A DNA stretch of 18,440 nucleotides, from contig JBILVB010000075.1 in NCBI GenBank assembly GCA_044370695.1, positions 1 through 18,440 of the forward strand, given 5' to 3'. Below, in pieces: positions 1 through 7,714 of this stretch. The notes under the pieces are model-generated. The model had not been told where the DNA came from, made no database searches, and saw nothing but the letters and a program-made list of their open reading frames with translations. The position numbers were made by a program, and so were the translations under genes. The DNA comes from JBEIFW01 sp044370695. Lineage in GTDB: Bacteria > Actinomycetota > Acidimicrobiia > Acidimicrobiales > Ilumatobacteraceae. How positions within the stretch are numbered: the stretch's first letter is position 1; each line of letters starts with the position of its first letter.

Positions 1-597
1 CACCAGGCTCCACCCGTCGCGGATCAGTTCGGCGGCGAGTTCGGCCGACCGGCGGTTCACCGAGGTGCGGTCGATCGGGAACGCATTGAGCGCCAAGGCG
101 GACGCCGCCCCGGTGAGCCGGGTCCCGAAGAAGTAGTCGGCCGCTGCGCCGACGACCATCCGGTGCCGCCACGGCGGGGGGATCGCCGCCAACATCAGGG
201 GCGTGTCGAGGTGGCTGTGGTGGTTGGCCACGAAGATGCACGGGCAGGTGTCGTCGGAGTCGTCCGACTCGGCCCGTAGATCGGCGAGCCGGTCGGTGCC
301 GACCACCTCGGGGTCGGCGAGTGCCTTGACGGCCAACTGCAGCGGGCCCGCCAGCAGGGCCCGGCGCGTCGCCTGGGCGAGGGGCCGGCGAGCCCAGTCG
401 GTGTCGAAGTCGGCCCCGGTGCGCTTCGGCACCGGGGGCACCTCCACGCCGCGCGGCACGGTCGGGGCCCGGTACGGGAATCCGACGCGCCCGACCACGG
501 TGCGCACACGCGCCGAGCCCTTCTGCGCGCTCGACACCGCTCGGGCGGTGACGCGCATGGCCGTCAACGGGAACGGTTCCCCCGGTCGGCGAGCCAT
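1..597 (-). CDS. PlsC-type acyltransferase, 3' end cut by window edge
   Basis: Partial gene: the first 199 codons are visible, read leftward from ATG at 597. Around residues 122-134 it shows the acyltransferase block IFVANHHSHLDTP, which holds the H-X4-D catalytic pair (His126, Asp131). Around 171-178 comes NAFPIDRT, matching the F-P-x-x-R substrate-binding block of the PlsC/glycerolphosphate acyltransferase family. The FPEGTRS block expected just after would lie outside the window. Family members transfer an acyl chain from acyl-CoA or acyl-ACP to a glycerol-phosphate-type hydroxyl at the inner membrane face. The first 100 or so residues are basic and carry no clear membrane segment, longer than a minimal PlsC. 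The start is 4 bases after the stop of the LarA-like gene, so it is the fourth gene of the operon starting at 5744. The exact acceptor cannot be told from sequence. Confidence 0.85.
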   Translation of the reverse strand, partial: MARRPGEPFPLTAMRVTARAVSSAQKGSARVRTVVGRVGFPYRAPTVPRGVEVPPVPKRTGADFDTDWARRPLAQATRRALLAGPLQLAVKALADPEVVGTDRLADLRAESDDSDDTCPCIFVANHHSHLDTPLMLAAIPPPWRHRMVVGAAADYFFGTRLTGAASALALNAFPIDRTSVNRRSAELAAELIRDGWSLV

Positions 598-601
598 CGG
601 C

Positions 602-2188
602 CTAACGCACGTCCGCCATCATGACGGGCGGCGTGTGGAAGTGGGTGATGGTGGCGTTGCGGCCGACGACGTCGGAGGCGATCTCGAGCGCGTCGTCCAT
701 GGACGACGCCGGGGTGAACCCGAGCCGGCGCACCGAGCGGGCCTCGCCGCCGACCACGATCACCTTGCCGCAGTGCTGCATGCCGTGCGATCCCCAGTAC
801 CACATGTAGAACGGGTGCACACCGTGGTAGGCGTACCCGGTGCGGTACAGGTGGCGGTACCACTCGTCGTTCGCGTACCGCTCCTCGTACCTCTGCGACA
901 GCACGTGTGGATCCGTGGTGTCGGCGAGGCATTCCTCGAAGAAGTCGATGTAGCTCGGGTGGTGGACCGGGTTGAACTCCCACGGCGTGGGGTGGGTCAT
1001 GATCACCACGCCGCCCTCGCGCACGAGGGGCTTGCCGCGGTACAGGTTGAAGAAGTACCCGAGGCCGGTGCACATCACCAGGATCGGGTTCATCACCGAA
1101 TGCACGTTGTACGGGCAGATGTACGGGATGCCCATCGTGAGGATGTCGGTCTGGCCCTGCACCTCGACGAGCTGCTGGCGGTAGACGTTCTCGGTCGTCG
1201 CCTTGTGCACCGCTTCGACCTCGCCGCACTGGATCGAGGTCATCTGGTGTGGCGCTTCGATCGACTGGAAGATCTTGCGGGCGGTGCGGGTGGGCACCTT
1301 GGCCAACGACTTCGACGCCGCGACGTACAGCCCACGGTCGCGTGCCGACCACTCCCATTCCCGCTTGCCGAGGAACTCGAACGGCGACGGGAAGGTGTCG
1401 TTGTTCAGCGTGGTCTCGATCTGGAAGATCTTCACCCCGGCGTCGCGCAGCACCTTGCCCATGCGCCAGTTGGACTTGTGCAGCTCCGAGCGGTGCTGGT
1501 CCATGAACGAGTGGCTGGCCTGCATCGTGGTCGGGTTGTGGTGGTGGCGCAGGCTGCGGTAGCTGGCGAGCCCGGTGGCGGTCGACTTCCAGCCGCCGTC
1601 CATCGCGACGAGGTTGATGTTGACGTACACGAGCAGGTCGCTCTCGGCGGCCCGCTTGTTGATCTCGATCTCCTCGCCGTGGGGCGTCGTGCCGAGGTAG
1701 GCGAGGTTGTCGGGGTCCTCGGCGTCGTGTTGGGTGAGCAGGCCGCGCGGGGCGAACGCGTCGTACACCCGGTCACCGACGGCATGGCGCAGCTCGTCCT
1801 CGGTCATCCGCCGGTGCAGGGCCAGCGCCGCGACCAGCACCACGTCGTCGACGCCGGCGTCGGCCGCGGCGTCGAGCACCGCTTCGATGATCCGCTGGCG
1901 CAGGTCGGGTCGACGCATCTTGGGCAACGGGAGGCTCACGTCGTCGAACGCGATCGTGAGCTTCATGCCGGGGAACAGCAAGGCCGACAGCGGGTCGGAG
2001 TCGATCGGGTGCTCGAGCGCGTGACGGATCCGGGCGTCGACGTCCTTGATCGCAGGCAGCGGCTCGGGTGGGTAGATCACCCGGGTCCGGCCGGCGGGGA
2101 GGCGTTCGAGGCGGAACCCGTCGCCGTGCCAGAACAACGTCGGCGGGGTCGAACGGTCGACGTCGAGGACGAAACCAGGGCGGGGCAT
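602..2188 (-). CDS. LarA-like (DUF2088) protein, possible 2-hydroxyacid racemase relative
   Basis: 528 residues. Two N-terminal stretches recall the nickel-pincer lactate racemase LarA: FDDVSLPLP (81-89), like the D-x-T-R-P-x-P block, and VLVAALALHRRMTEDEL (117-133), like the LarA block carrying its first catalytic His (His125 here). DGGWKSTATG (197-206) resembles the GG-x-K lysine block. The EPH-x-FAGFSGG stretch that supplies the second LarA His is not recognisable: the aligned region reads VNINLVAMDGGWK. The protein is about 100 residues longer than typical LarA and has an unusual His/Tyr/Trp-rich C-terminal half (such as YHGVHPFYMWYWGSHGMQH, 454-472). No larB, larC or larE homologue for cofactor assembly is in the window. 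ATG at 2188 overlaps the ADH stop by one base (TGATG). Family placement is fairly secure; the reaction is unknown. Confidence 0.72.
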   Translation of the reverse strand: MPRPGFVLDVDRSTPPTLFWHGDGFRLERLPAGRTRVIYPPEPLPAIKDVDARIRHALEHPIDSDPLSALLFPGMKLTIAFDDVSLPLPKMRRPDLRQRIIEAVLDAAADAGVDDVVLVAALALHRRMTEDELRHAVGDRVYDAFAPRGLLTQHDAEDPDNLAYLGTTPHGEEIEINKRAAESDLLVYVNINLVAMDGGWKSTATGLASYRSLRHHHNPTTMQASHSFMDQHRSELHKSNWRMGKVLRDAGVKIFQIETTLNNDTFPSPFEFLGKREWEWSARDRGLYVAASKSLAKVPTRTARKIFQSIEAPHQMTSIQCGEVEAVHKATTENVYRQQLVEVQGQTDILTMGIPYICPYNVHSVMNPILVMCTGLGYFFNLYRGKPLVREGGVVIMTHPTPWEFNPVHHPSYIDFFEECLADTTDPHVLSQRYEERYANDEWYRHLYRTGYAYHGVHPFYMWYWGSHGMQHCGKVIVVGGEARSVRRLGFTPASSMDDALEIASDVVGRNATITHFHTPPVMMADVR

Positions 2189-3366
2189 CAGCGTCCCTTC
2201 TCGGATCGCAGGTCGAAGCAGACCTTGACCGCGCCTCGACGGCCTGCGGTCGCGGCGTGCTCGAGAGCGGCTTTGTAGTCGCGCAACGGGTAGGTGGCAC
2301 TCACCAGTCGTTCGAGGCCGGCGGCGGCCACGAGTTCGAAAGCGAGGTCGAAGGTGCGGCGACGCTCGCCGGTGCCGAGCGTCTCGGTGCCGTAGGCGTA
2401 GGCGCCGACGAGCTTGGTCTCCCGGTGCCACAACGTCGTCAGGTTGAGCTTCACGCCGGCGGGCATGCCGACGAGGGTCACCTGGCCGCGTGGCTTGACG
2501 ACGGCGAGCGACTCGGTGATCGATCCCTCGGAGCCGACGCAGTCGACGACGACGTCGGCTCCGCCGGTGAGCTGCTCGCGGTACGCGAGCGAACCGGTGG
2601 CCCGCCGCACGGTGCGTGCGAGTTCCGGCGGGTCGCACACGGTGGTGGCGCCGAACGTGCGGGCCCAGCGCTTCTGCTCGGGGTAGCGGGCCGCTGCGAT
2701 GATCGTCCCCGCCGGCGTGAAGTGCCGGAGGGCGGCGATCGTCAACAGCCCCAACGTGCCCGAGCCGAGCACGACGACGGTGTCGCCGTCGTGCACCCCA
2801 GCGGCCAGCGCCGCGTGCACTGCGCACGCGGTCGGCTCGACCATCACGGCGGCCTCGTCGCTCATCGCATCGGGCACCCGGTGCAGTTGGCTCGGGTGGG
2901 CGACCATCGCTGTCGACCACCCACCGCCGGTGTCGCAGCAGAAGCCGGTCTGCAAGCCCGGTTCGAGCAGCCCGAACGCGAGGCGCTCACAGTTGCCGAG
3001 GTCGCCTCGGGCGCAGGCGGGGCAGGGCGGGTCGATGGCGCGGGTGACGCAACCGAGGACCGGCTCGACGACCACCCGGGCGCCGTCGGGGCCGTCGGCG
3101 ACGACCTCGTGACCGGGGACGAACGGGAACGACACGATCGGCTCGAAGTAGCGCGACGACGTGCCGTCGACGGTCGACAGGTCCGAGCCGCAGATGCCGG
3201 CGAGGCGGGGCTTGATCGTCACCCAGTCCGGACCGGGAAGCGCAGGCGGGTCGTCGTCGACGAGCGCCAGCGGGCCGACGGCGGCGCCCTTGCCGGGGCT
3301 CAAGGAGCCGGCGAGGAACGCCGCGGCGTACCGCAACGGCTTGCGGTCGAAGCGCAACGCTCTCAT
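2188..3366 (-). CDS. Zinc-dependent alcohol dehydrogenase (MDR superfamily)
   Basis: 392 residues, normal for medium-chain dehydrogenases. The catalytic zinc site is visible as GICGSD (Cys59), GHE (His86, Glu87) and VEPTAC (Glu177). A structural zinc lobe is suggested by Cys115, Cys118 and Cys126, with Cys106 as a possible fourth ligand; the usual C-x2-C-x2-C-x7-C spacing is altered. The Rossmann signature GSGTLGLL lies at 201-208. Such enzymes interconvert alcohols or polyols with aldehydes or ketones using NAD(P). The N-terminus (FLAGSLSPGKGAAVGPL) is longer than the minimal family start, but ATG at 3366 gives a 4-base ATGA overlap with the upstream gene. Sitting next to an acyl-CoA reductase-like gene, it could handle the aldehyde or alcohol made there; that is inference. 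Confidence 0.88.
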   Translation of the reverse strand: MRALRFDRKPLRYAAAFLAGSLSPGKGAAVGPLALVDDDPPALPGPDWVTIKPRLAGICGSDLSTVDGTSSRYFEPIVSFPFVPGHEVVADGPDGARVVVEPVLGCVTRAIDPPCPACARGDLGNCERLAFGLLEPGLQTGFCCDTGGGWSTAMVAHPSQLHRVPDAMSDEAAVMVEPTACAVHAALAAGVHDGDTVVVLGSGTLGLLTIAALRHFTPAGTIIAAARYPEQKRWARTFGATTVCDPPELARTVRRATGSLAYREQLTGGADVVVDCVGSEGSITESLAVVKPRGQVTLVGMPAGVKLNLTTLWHRETKLVGAYAYGTETLGTGERRRTFDLAFELVAAAGLERLVSATYPLRDYKAALEHAATAGRRGAVKVCFDLRSEKGR

Positions 3367-5744
3367 CGGCGGGCCTCCCGTGCATGCTGCTCGCGCCAGG
3401 GGCGCCCGATCGGCAGCACGGGCCGCGGCCCGCCGGGCGATTTCTCCCACTGCTCGACGAGCCAGCCCCGCTTGCGGGCGAGCGCCGCGAGGCGGGTCTC
3501 GGGGTTGACCGCCACGGGGAAGCCGACGGCTTCGAGCATCGGAAGATCGCTCGTCGAGTCGGCGTACGCGACGGACTCCTCGAGCGAGAGACCCTCGGCG
3601 TCGCAGTAATCGGCGAGCACCTGGGCCCGGGACTCGCCGGTCGGGGGCACGGTGGCCAGCTCGCCGGAATAGGTGCCGTCGGGGCGCACCGTCATGTCGG
3701 CGGCGACGATCTCGTCGAACAGCGGCCGCAGCGGCTCGACGACGAACGACAGCGCGCCCGTGATCAGGATCGTCCGGTGGCCGAGCTCGCGGTGCCGCCG
3801 GACCCGGCGTATCCCGGCCGGGAAGCACTTGGTGATGATCAGGTCGCTGAACAGCTCGCCGACGTCGGTGGCGATCTGCTCGACATCGGCGCCCTCGTAG
3901 CGCCGGTAGAACGACCGCAGGAAGTCCGTGCGGTCCTTGCGGTCGAGCGCCAGCAGACCGGGGGCCTCGCGCAACGTGCGGAACACGTAACGCAGCCGGT
4001 CGTCGGCGGGAAGCCGGCGGGTGGCGAGGTACGAGTACGACTCGACGACGTTCGAGGCGATCAGCGTGTTCTCGAGATCGAACGCCGCGACGTGCCGGGT
4101 CGGTGCGAGCACGTTGTTGCGCAGGCGGGTGGCACGGTCCTCGGTGCGGGACTTGCCCGGGGTCGTCTTCACACGGGCGTGCTCGACGACCGACGGGAGG
4201 TGCACCTCGGCGATGTAGCGGGGCCAGTCGATCACCCGGGGGTCGAACCCGAACGCCCTTCGGTCGTCGACGTCGAGGCCCTCCCAGATCGCCAGCAGGT
4301 TGTCGACGGCGTAGATCGCCTCGCACTCGGCGTAGGCGCCGTACAGCTCGACGTACGTGAGGGCCCGCTGGACCTCGAGCTTGCGCTCTTCGAGCTTGGC
4401 CGACCACGCGGCCTGGGTGCCGCGCAACGGCAACGCCTGCAACAGCTTTTCGCCCCGGTCGATCAGTGACTCGGCGCGCTTGAGTTGGCCCTGCACCTTG
4501 CCGCGGCCGGGGAAGCTCCACTCGGGCACCACGATCGGCTGGCCCTCGGCGTCGTAGAGCGGATGTTCGACGAACCAGGCCTGCACGTTGTCGACGAGCA
4601 CCTTGTAGCGCAACGGGTTCGCCGATCCCGATGCCACCTGCGTGATGCGCGGCGCCTGCTCCGGACCGAGCGCGGCGACGGTGATGCAGGCGGCGACGAC
4701 CATGTCGACGGGGATGACGTCGACGGTGCCTTCGGGGACACCCGGGAACTGTTTGAGCAGCCCGCGGGCGTACGAGATGATCACCGGCTCGGCCATGCGG
4801 AACCCGCGGATCCAGCCCGGACGCGGTTCGGCGTACGCCGACTCGATGATCGACGGGCGCACGATCGACACCGGCACGTCGCCCTTGGTCTCCGTGAGGG
4901 CCTGCTCGCCCAGGGACTTCGTGAACGCATAGGCGTCGGGCCAGCCCACCGAGGCGGCCCGGGTCCGCCCGGCTTCGACGAGGCGGGCCCGCACCCAGTC
5001 CTGGCGCAACGACTCGGTCTTCGCGCCCAGCGCCGGCGCGCCGGCCGCGCCGAGCTCCCGGCGGGCGTCCTTGCGGAACTGGGCGAGCCGGTCGGGGGTT
5101 CGGCTCTCGGCGTCGAGGTCGCTGCGGAGCCGACGCGAGGCAGCGACCTCGGCCCGCCACGAGACCCCGACGTCGAACGGTCCCTCGGACACGAGCGCCT
5201 CGGGGGCGCGACCCCTGCGGTTGCCGGCGACGTAGCAGGTGGACACCGCGACGAGGTGCGGGGTGACGCCGAGCGACTGCAGGGTCTGCGCGATCCGGGT
5301 CGGGCCGAGGAGGTTGACCTCGACGGCGGAGTCGAGCGGGGAGTCGAACGCCACGGTCGCCGCGGAGTGGATGACCACGTCGCAGCTCGCCAGGATCGCC
5401 CGATCGGCCTCGTCGAGGCCGAGGCCGTCGGTGCCCACGTCGCCGGTGATCACCTGGATCCGGCGGGCGGCCATCGCGTCGAAGGCCCGGGCACCGGCTT
5501 TGACGTCGCCGCCACCGAGCTCGGCCCGGAGGCGGTCGAAGGCGTCGTTGCGCAGGATCTCGCGCTGGACGCGCTGGGCTGCGCTCGAGCGCTTCCCGGC
5601 TCGCACCAGCAGGACGAGTTCGCAGTCGGGCACGCAGCGCAGCAGCCGTTCGACGAGCGCCGTACCAACGAATCCGGTGGAACCCGTGACGGCGATGCGC
5701 TTCCCGGCGAGGGCGTCGGCGATCACGGTGGAGTTGTCTACCAT
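3363..5744 (-). CDS. Fatty acyl-CoA reductase-like SDR fused to HAD-IB hydrolase
   Basis: 793 residues in two parts. Residues 15-520 are an extended SDR of the male-sterility/acyl-CoA reductase type, with TGSTGFVG NAD(P)-binding motif (20-27), HSAATVAFD (126-134), a Ser/Tyr/Lys-type active site (STC near 168, YAFTK 272-276) and SIVRPSIIES (293-302). Residues 552-760 are a HAD subfamily IB domain: motif I AAFDLENTL (Asp556, Glu558), motif II Thr662 in ITGAL, and motif IV YADSTSDLPML (Asp729, Asp733). The usual second Asp of motif I is Glu, as also in ThrH. The SDR half would reduce an acyl thioester to aldehyde or alcohol; the HAD half could be a phosphatase or phosphotransferase. First gene of the operon, 9 bases from the divergent tetR start. 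A GTG at codon 7 is an alternative start. Confidence 0.85.
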   Translation of the reverse strand: MVDNSTVIADALAGKRIAVTGSTGFVGTALVERLLRCVPDCELVLLVRAGKRSSAAQRVQREILRNDAFDRLRAELGGGDVKAGARAFDAMAARRIQVITGDVGTDGLGLDEADRAILASCDVVIHSAATVAFDSPLDSAVEVNLLGPTRIAQTLQSLGVTPHLVAVSTCYVAGNRRGRAPEALVSEGPFDVGVSWRAEVAASRRLRSDLDAESRTPDRLAQFRKDARRELGAAGAPALGAKTESLRQDWVRARLVEAGRTRAASVGWPDAYAFTKSLGEQALTETKGDVPVSIVRPSIIESAYAEPRPGWIRGFRMAEPVIISYARGLLKQFPGVPEGTVDVIPVDMVVAACITVAALGPEQAPRITQVASGSANPLRYKVLVDNVQAWFVEHPLYDAEGQPIVVPEWSFPGRGKVQGQLKRAESLIDRGEKLLQALPLRGTQAAWSAKLEERKLEVQRALTYVELYGAYAECEAIYAVDNLLAIWEGLDVDDRRAFGFDPRVIDWPRYIAEVHLPSVVEHARVKTTPGKSRTEDRATRLRNNVLAPTRHVAAFDLENTLIASNVVESYSYLATRRLPADDRLRYVFRTLREAPGLLALDRKDRTDFLRSFYRRYEGADVEQIATDVGELFSDLIITKCFPAGIRRVRRHRELGHRTILITGALSFVVEPLRPLFDEIVAADMTVRPDGTYSGELATVPPTGESRAQVLADYCDAEGLSLEESVAYADSTSDLPMLEAVGFPVAVNPETRLAALARKRGWLVEQWEKSPGGPRPVLPIGRPWREQHAREARR

Positions 5745-5751
5745 CTGGTAG
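5738..5751. promoter_or_regulatory. Candidate TetR operator, 6+2+6 inverted repeat
   Basis: CTACCA-TC-TGGTAG is a perfect inverted repeat with a 2-base centre. It covers the ATG of the minus-strand fusion gene (5744) and ends 2 bases before the tetR ATG (5754). TetR proteins bind palindromes of roughly this size, so one dimer here could repress both divergent units. TACCAT (5739-5744) could also serve as a -10 element for tetR. The assignment rests on position and symmetry only. Confidence 0.55.
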
Positions 5752-5753
5752 GG

Positions 5754-6398
5754 ATGGCGTCGATCACCGGAACCCGGGGCCGCACGAGGGCTCGCATCGT
5801 CGCTGCCGCCCTGGAGGCGTTCGGCACCCGGGGGTACGAGGCGACCTCGCTCGACGCGTTGGCCGCCGAGCTGGGGATCGCCAAACAGTCGGTCCTCTAC
5901 TGGTTCGCGACCAAGGACGCCCTCCTCGACGCGGTGGTCGCCCATGCCGCGGCCTCGCTGGTCGACGCCATCGACGCCGCGCTGACCCGTGCCCCGGACG
6001 ACGACCCGGTCGAAGTGGTGATGCGGGCGGTGTTCCGGGTCGCCGTGCGCCGCCCGGCACTGCTCGGGATGGTGCGCGAGGTGAGCCGGCTGGGCCCCGA
6101 AGTGGCCGACCGGCTGGCCGCCGGCATGCGCCCGTTGTTGGAGCGGGCCGTGTCGTTCTGCGAGGAACGCATGGACGCAGGTGCGATGCGTCGGGCCGAC
6201 CCGCGGCTGCTGGTGTTGTTCGTGCAGGCGACGATCGTGGGGGTCGCCACCGAGCGCGAAGCCCAGCGGGCCGTCGGCTGGGAACCCACGGCGGCGGGCC
6301 TGGCCCACCTACGCCGGGAGCTGTTCGCCTTCGTCCGGGCCGCCGTCGGCGTTGGGGCAGCGGTCGGCGTCGGGGCAGCGGATCCGGAGCGGGCGTAG
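5754..6398 (+). CDS. TetR-family transcriptional regulator
   Basis: 214 residues. The N-terminal helix-turn-helix is typical: TRARIVAAALEAFGTRGYEATSL (11-33, given here as its outline) followed by AAELGIAKQSVLYWFATKDALL (37-58). The remaining helical domain should bind ligand and dimerise. Family members repress nearby or divergent operons and let go when a small hydrophobic or CoA-type ligand binds. It is divergent from the four-gene acyl-CoA reductase/ADH/LarA-like/PlsC operon with only 9 bases between starts, so it most likely controls that operon and itself. ATG at 5754 is chosen because the HTH domain starts within about 10 residues. GGTAGGG sits directly against the ATG, too close for a good ribosome site, so a leaderless message is possible. 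The C-terminus ends in a short duplicated AVGVGA stretch. Confidence 0.88.
   Translation: MASITGTRGRTRARIVAAALEAFGTRGYEATSLDALAAELGIAKQSVLYWFATKDALLDAVVAHAAASLVDAIDAALTRAPDDDPVEVVMRAVFRVAVRRPALLGMVREVSRLGPEVADRLAAGMRPLLERAVSFCEERMDAGAMRRADPRLLVLFVQATIVGVATEREAQRAVGWEPTAAGLAHLRRELFAFVRAAVGVGAAVGVGAADPERA
6342..6377 (+). repeat. 18-bp tandem duplication at the 3' end of the tetR gene
   Basis: GCCGTCGGCGTTGGGGCA (6342-6359) is followed directly by GCGGTCGGCGTCGGGGCA (6360-6377), a near-perfect copy in frame. It encodes AVGVGA twice just before the C-terminus and probably arose by slippage. Confidence 0.8.
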
Positions 6399-6399
6399 G

Positions 6400-6422
6400 G
6401 AGCCCTGCGCCGTCTGGGGCTC
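6400..6422. terminator. Weak hairpin between convergent tetR and GGDEF genes
   Basis: GAGCCC (6400-6405) pairs with GGGCTC (6417-6422) across an 11-base loop, inside the 33-base gap between two convergent stop codons. There is no T-run on either side. The position suits a shared terminator, but the stem is short. Confidence 0.35.
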
Positions 6423-6431
6423 TGCGCTGGC

Positions 6432-7550
6432 CTAGGTCGTTCGGCGGGTCCCGGCCGTCGGGAGCGCGGTGGCAACGGCATCGGTGTGGTGGCGAGCGGG
6501 GTCGAAGAGGCAGAACCGTCCGGCACCGTGCTGCTTGGCCGTGTACATCGCCTTGTCGGCCTGACGCAGGATGGTGCCCGCGTCGGCGTCGTCGGGTGGC
6601 ACGAGCCGCACGCCCACACTGGCGCCGATGCGCACGATCACCCCGGGGGACACCTCGAACGGTTCGGCGAGGTGCCGCAGGAGTCGCTCGACCATCGCCG
6701 TGCCTTCGGCCTGCGACCGCAACCCCTGGAGCAACACGGCGAACTCGTCGCCACCGAGTCGGGCGGCGGTGTCGCTCACCCGGAGGTGATGGCCGAGGCG
6801 GCGTGCGACCTCGACCAGGAGACGGTCGCCGGCTTCGTGACCGTGGGAGTCGTTCACCGGCTTGAAGCCGTCGAGGTCGACGTAGCACACCGCGAGGGCG
6901 TGCCCGTTGCGGCGGGCCTCGCTCAGCGCGTGCTCCAGCCGCTCGCGGAACAGGATGCGGTTCGGGAGCGCAGTGAGCGGGTCGTGGAAGGCCATGCGGT
7001 GCAAGTGACGTTCGAGCTCCTCCCGGCGGCGCCGTTCGAAGGCCTGGGCGAACGCGTTGACGACGATGCGCAGTACTCCGATCTCCTCTGCGCTCCACTC
7101 CCGATTGCTTCGGACGTGGTCGAATCCGACGAACCCCTCCAACCGGTGGTCCCAGTACATCGGCACCACGAGCAACGACTGGATGCCCTGGGGCTCGAGG
7201 ACGGCCCGTTCGCCCTCGGCGTGGTCGGGGAGGTCGTCCAGGCTGGCCAGGTTGATGCACCGGTTGGCGTTGAGCTCGCCCATCCACCACGGCAACCCGT
7301 CACAGGGCACGGCCTGGAGGTCGTCGATCGCCGGTTCGACGTCCGGGGCGCACCACTCGTGGGTGTTGGTCATGACGGCGTGGCCGTCGAGGAAGGTGAA
7401 CAGGTAGGCCCGGTCCACGTCGAACATCCGTCCCGCCGCCGCGAGGGAGCGGTCGACGGCCGCCTCGATCTCCGACACCGCGCACGAGATGAACGCGCTC
7501 GTCGTATCGGCCAACAGGCCGAGAAGCTCGTCCCCGAGCGGTCGTGTCAT
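6432..7550 (-). CDS. Diguanylate cyclase with N-terminal GAF domain
   Basis: 372 residues. Residues 25-172 look like a GAF sensor domain (FDVDRAYLFTF, IQSLLVVPMYWDHRLEGFVGFD). A linker helix leads into a GGDEF domain that starts with the typical DPLTALPNRILFRERLEHAL (190-209) and VDLDGFKPVND (224-234). The active-site motif LGGDEF (265-270) is intact, so cyclic di-GMP synthesis from two GTP is expected. RVSD at 257-260, five residues before GGDEF, is the product-inhibition I-site, so feedback control is likely. There is no EAL domain and no membrane segment, so it should be cytosolic. ATG at 7550 is preceded by AGGA with 7 bases of spacing. The GAF ligand is unknown. It is a single-gene unit, convergent to tetR. 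Confidence 0.93.
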   Translation of the reverse strand: MTRPLGDELLGLLADTTSAFISCAVSEIEAAVDRSLAAAGRMFDVDRAYLFTFLDGHAVMTNTHEWCAPDVEPAIDDLQAVPCDGLPWWMGELNANRCINLASLDDLPDHAEGERAVLEPQGIQSLLVVPMYWDHRLEGFVGFDHVRSNREWSAEEIGVLRIVVNAFAQAFERRRREELERHLHRMAFHDPLTALPNRILFRERLEHALSEARRNGHALAVCYVDLDGFKPVNDSHGHEAGDRLLVEVARRLGHHLRVSDTAARLGGDEFAVLLQGLRSQAEGTAMVERLLRHLAEPFEVSPGVIVRIGASVGVRLVPPDDADAGTILRQADKAMYTAKQHGAGRFCLFDPARHHTDAVATALPTAGTRRTT

Positions 7551-7714
7551 GCGGGCGTCCTATTCGGCGTGTGCGCGAGCACTACATCGGCCGAGCACCG
7601 CCGCGGTATCGCACTGCGAGGTTCCGAACGACGCAAGGTTCGCCGACGGTTCGGCAAGCCACGATCAGGCGGCGACCGGTCTCCGGTCCGGCGACGACCG
7701 GAGACCCGGTCGTG
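7551..7714. other. Intergenic region with terminator and presumed GGDEF-gene promoter
   Basis: This 164-base gap lies between two minus-strand genes. Its right end holds the strong hairpin at 7674-7711. The rest should carry the promoter for the diguanylate cyclase. TAGGAC lies six bases before that gene's ATG and overlaps the AGGA ribosome-binding site; no convincing -35/-10 pair is evident. A loose CCGAAC/GTTCGG repeat (7624-7629 and 7649-7654) is also present. I see no small ORF worth calling. Confidence 0.5.
7674..7711 (-). terminator. Strong bulged hairpin terminator after the secreted-protein gene
   Basis: GACCGGTCTCCGGTC (7674-7688) pairs with GACCGGAGACCCGGTC (7696-7711): 15 pairs with one bulged base around a 7-base loop. 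It begins 3 bases past the minus-strand TGA at 7717-7715. There is no U-tract, as is common in high-GC actinobacteria. Confidence 0.75.

Noticed and set aside
203..2278. Long plus-strand open frame (691 codons) opposite the PlsC and LarA-like genes
   Set aside because: Its product is low-complexity and Arg/Val/His-rich with no motifs, while the minus strand carries clear family motifs. Such mirror frames are expected in GC-rich DNA.
4485..5753. Upstream extension of the tetR reading frame far into the fusion gene
   Set aside because: The translated extension is Gly/Arg/Asp-rich antisense of the SDR domain. TetR proteins begin about 10 residues before the HTH, matching ATG 5754.
7624..7654. 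CCGAAC/GTTCGG inverted repeat upstream of the diguanylate cyclase
   Set aside because: Arms are six bases with a 19-base gap, and GTTCG/CGAAC words are common here; too weak to call an operator.
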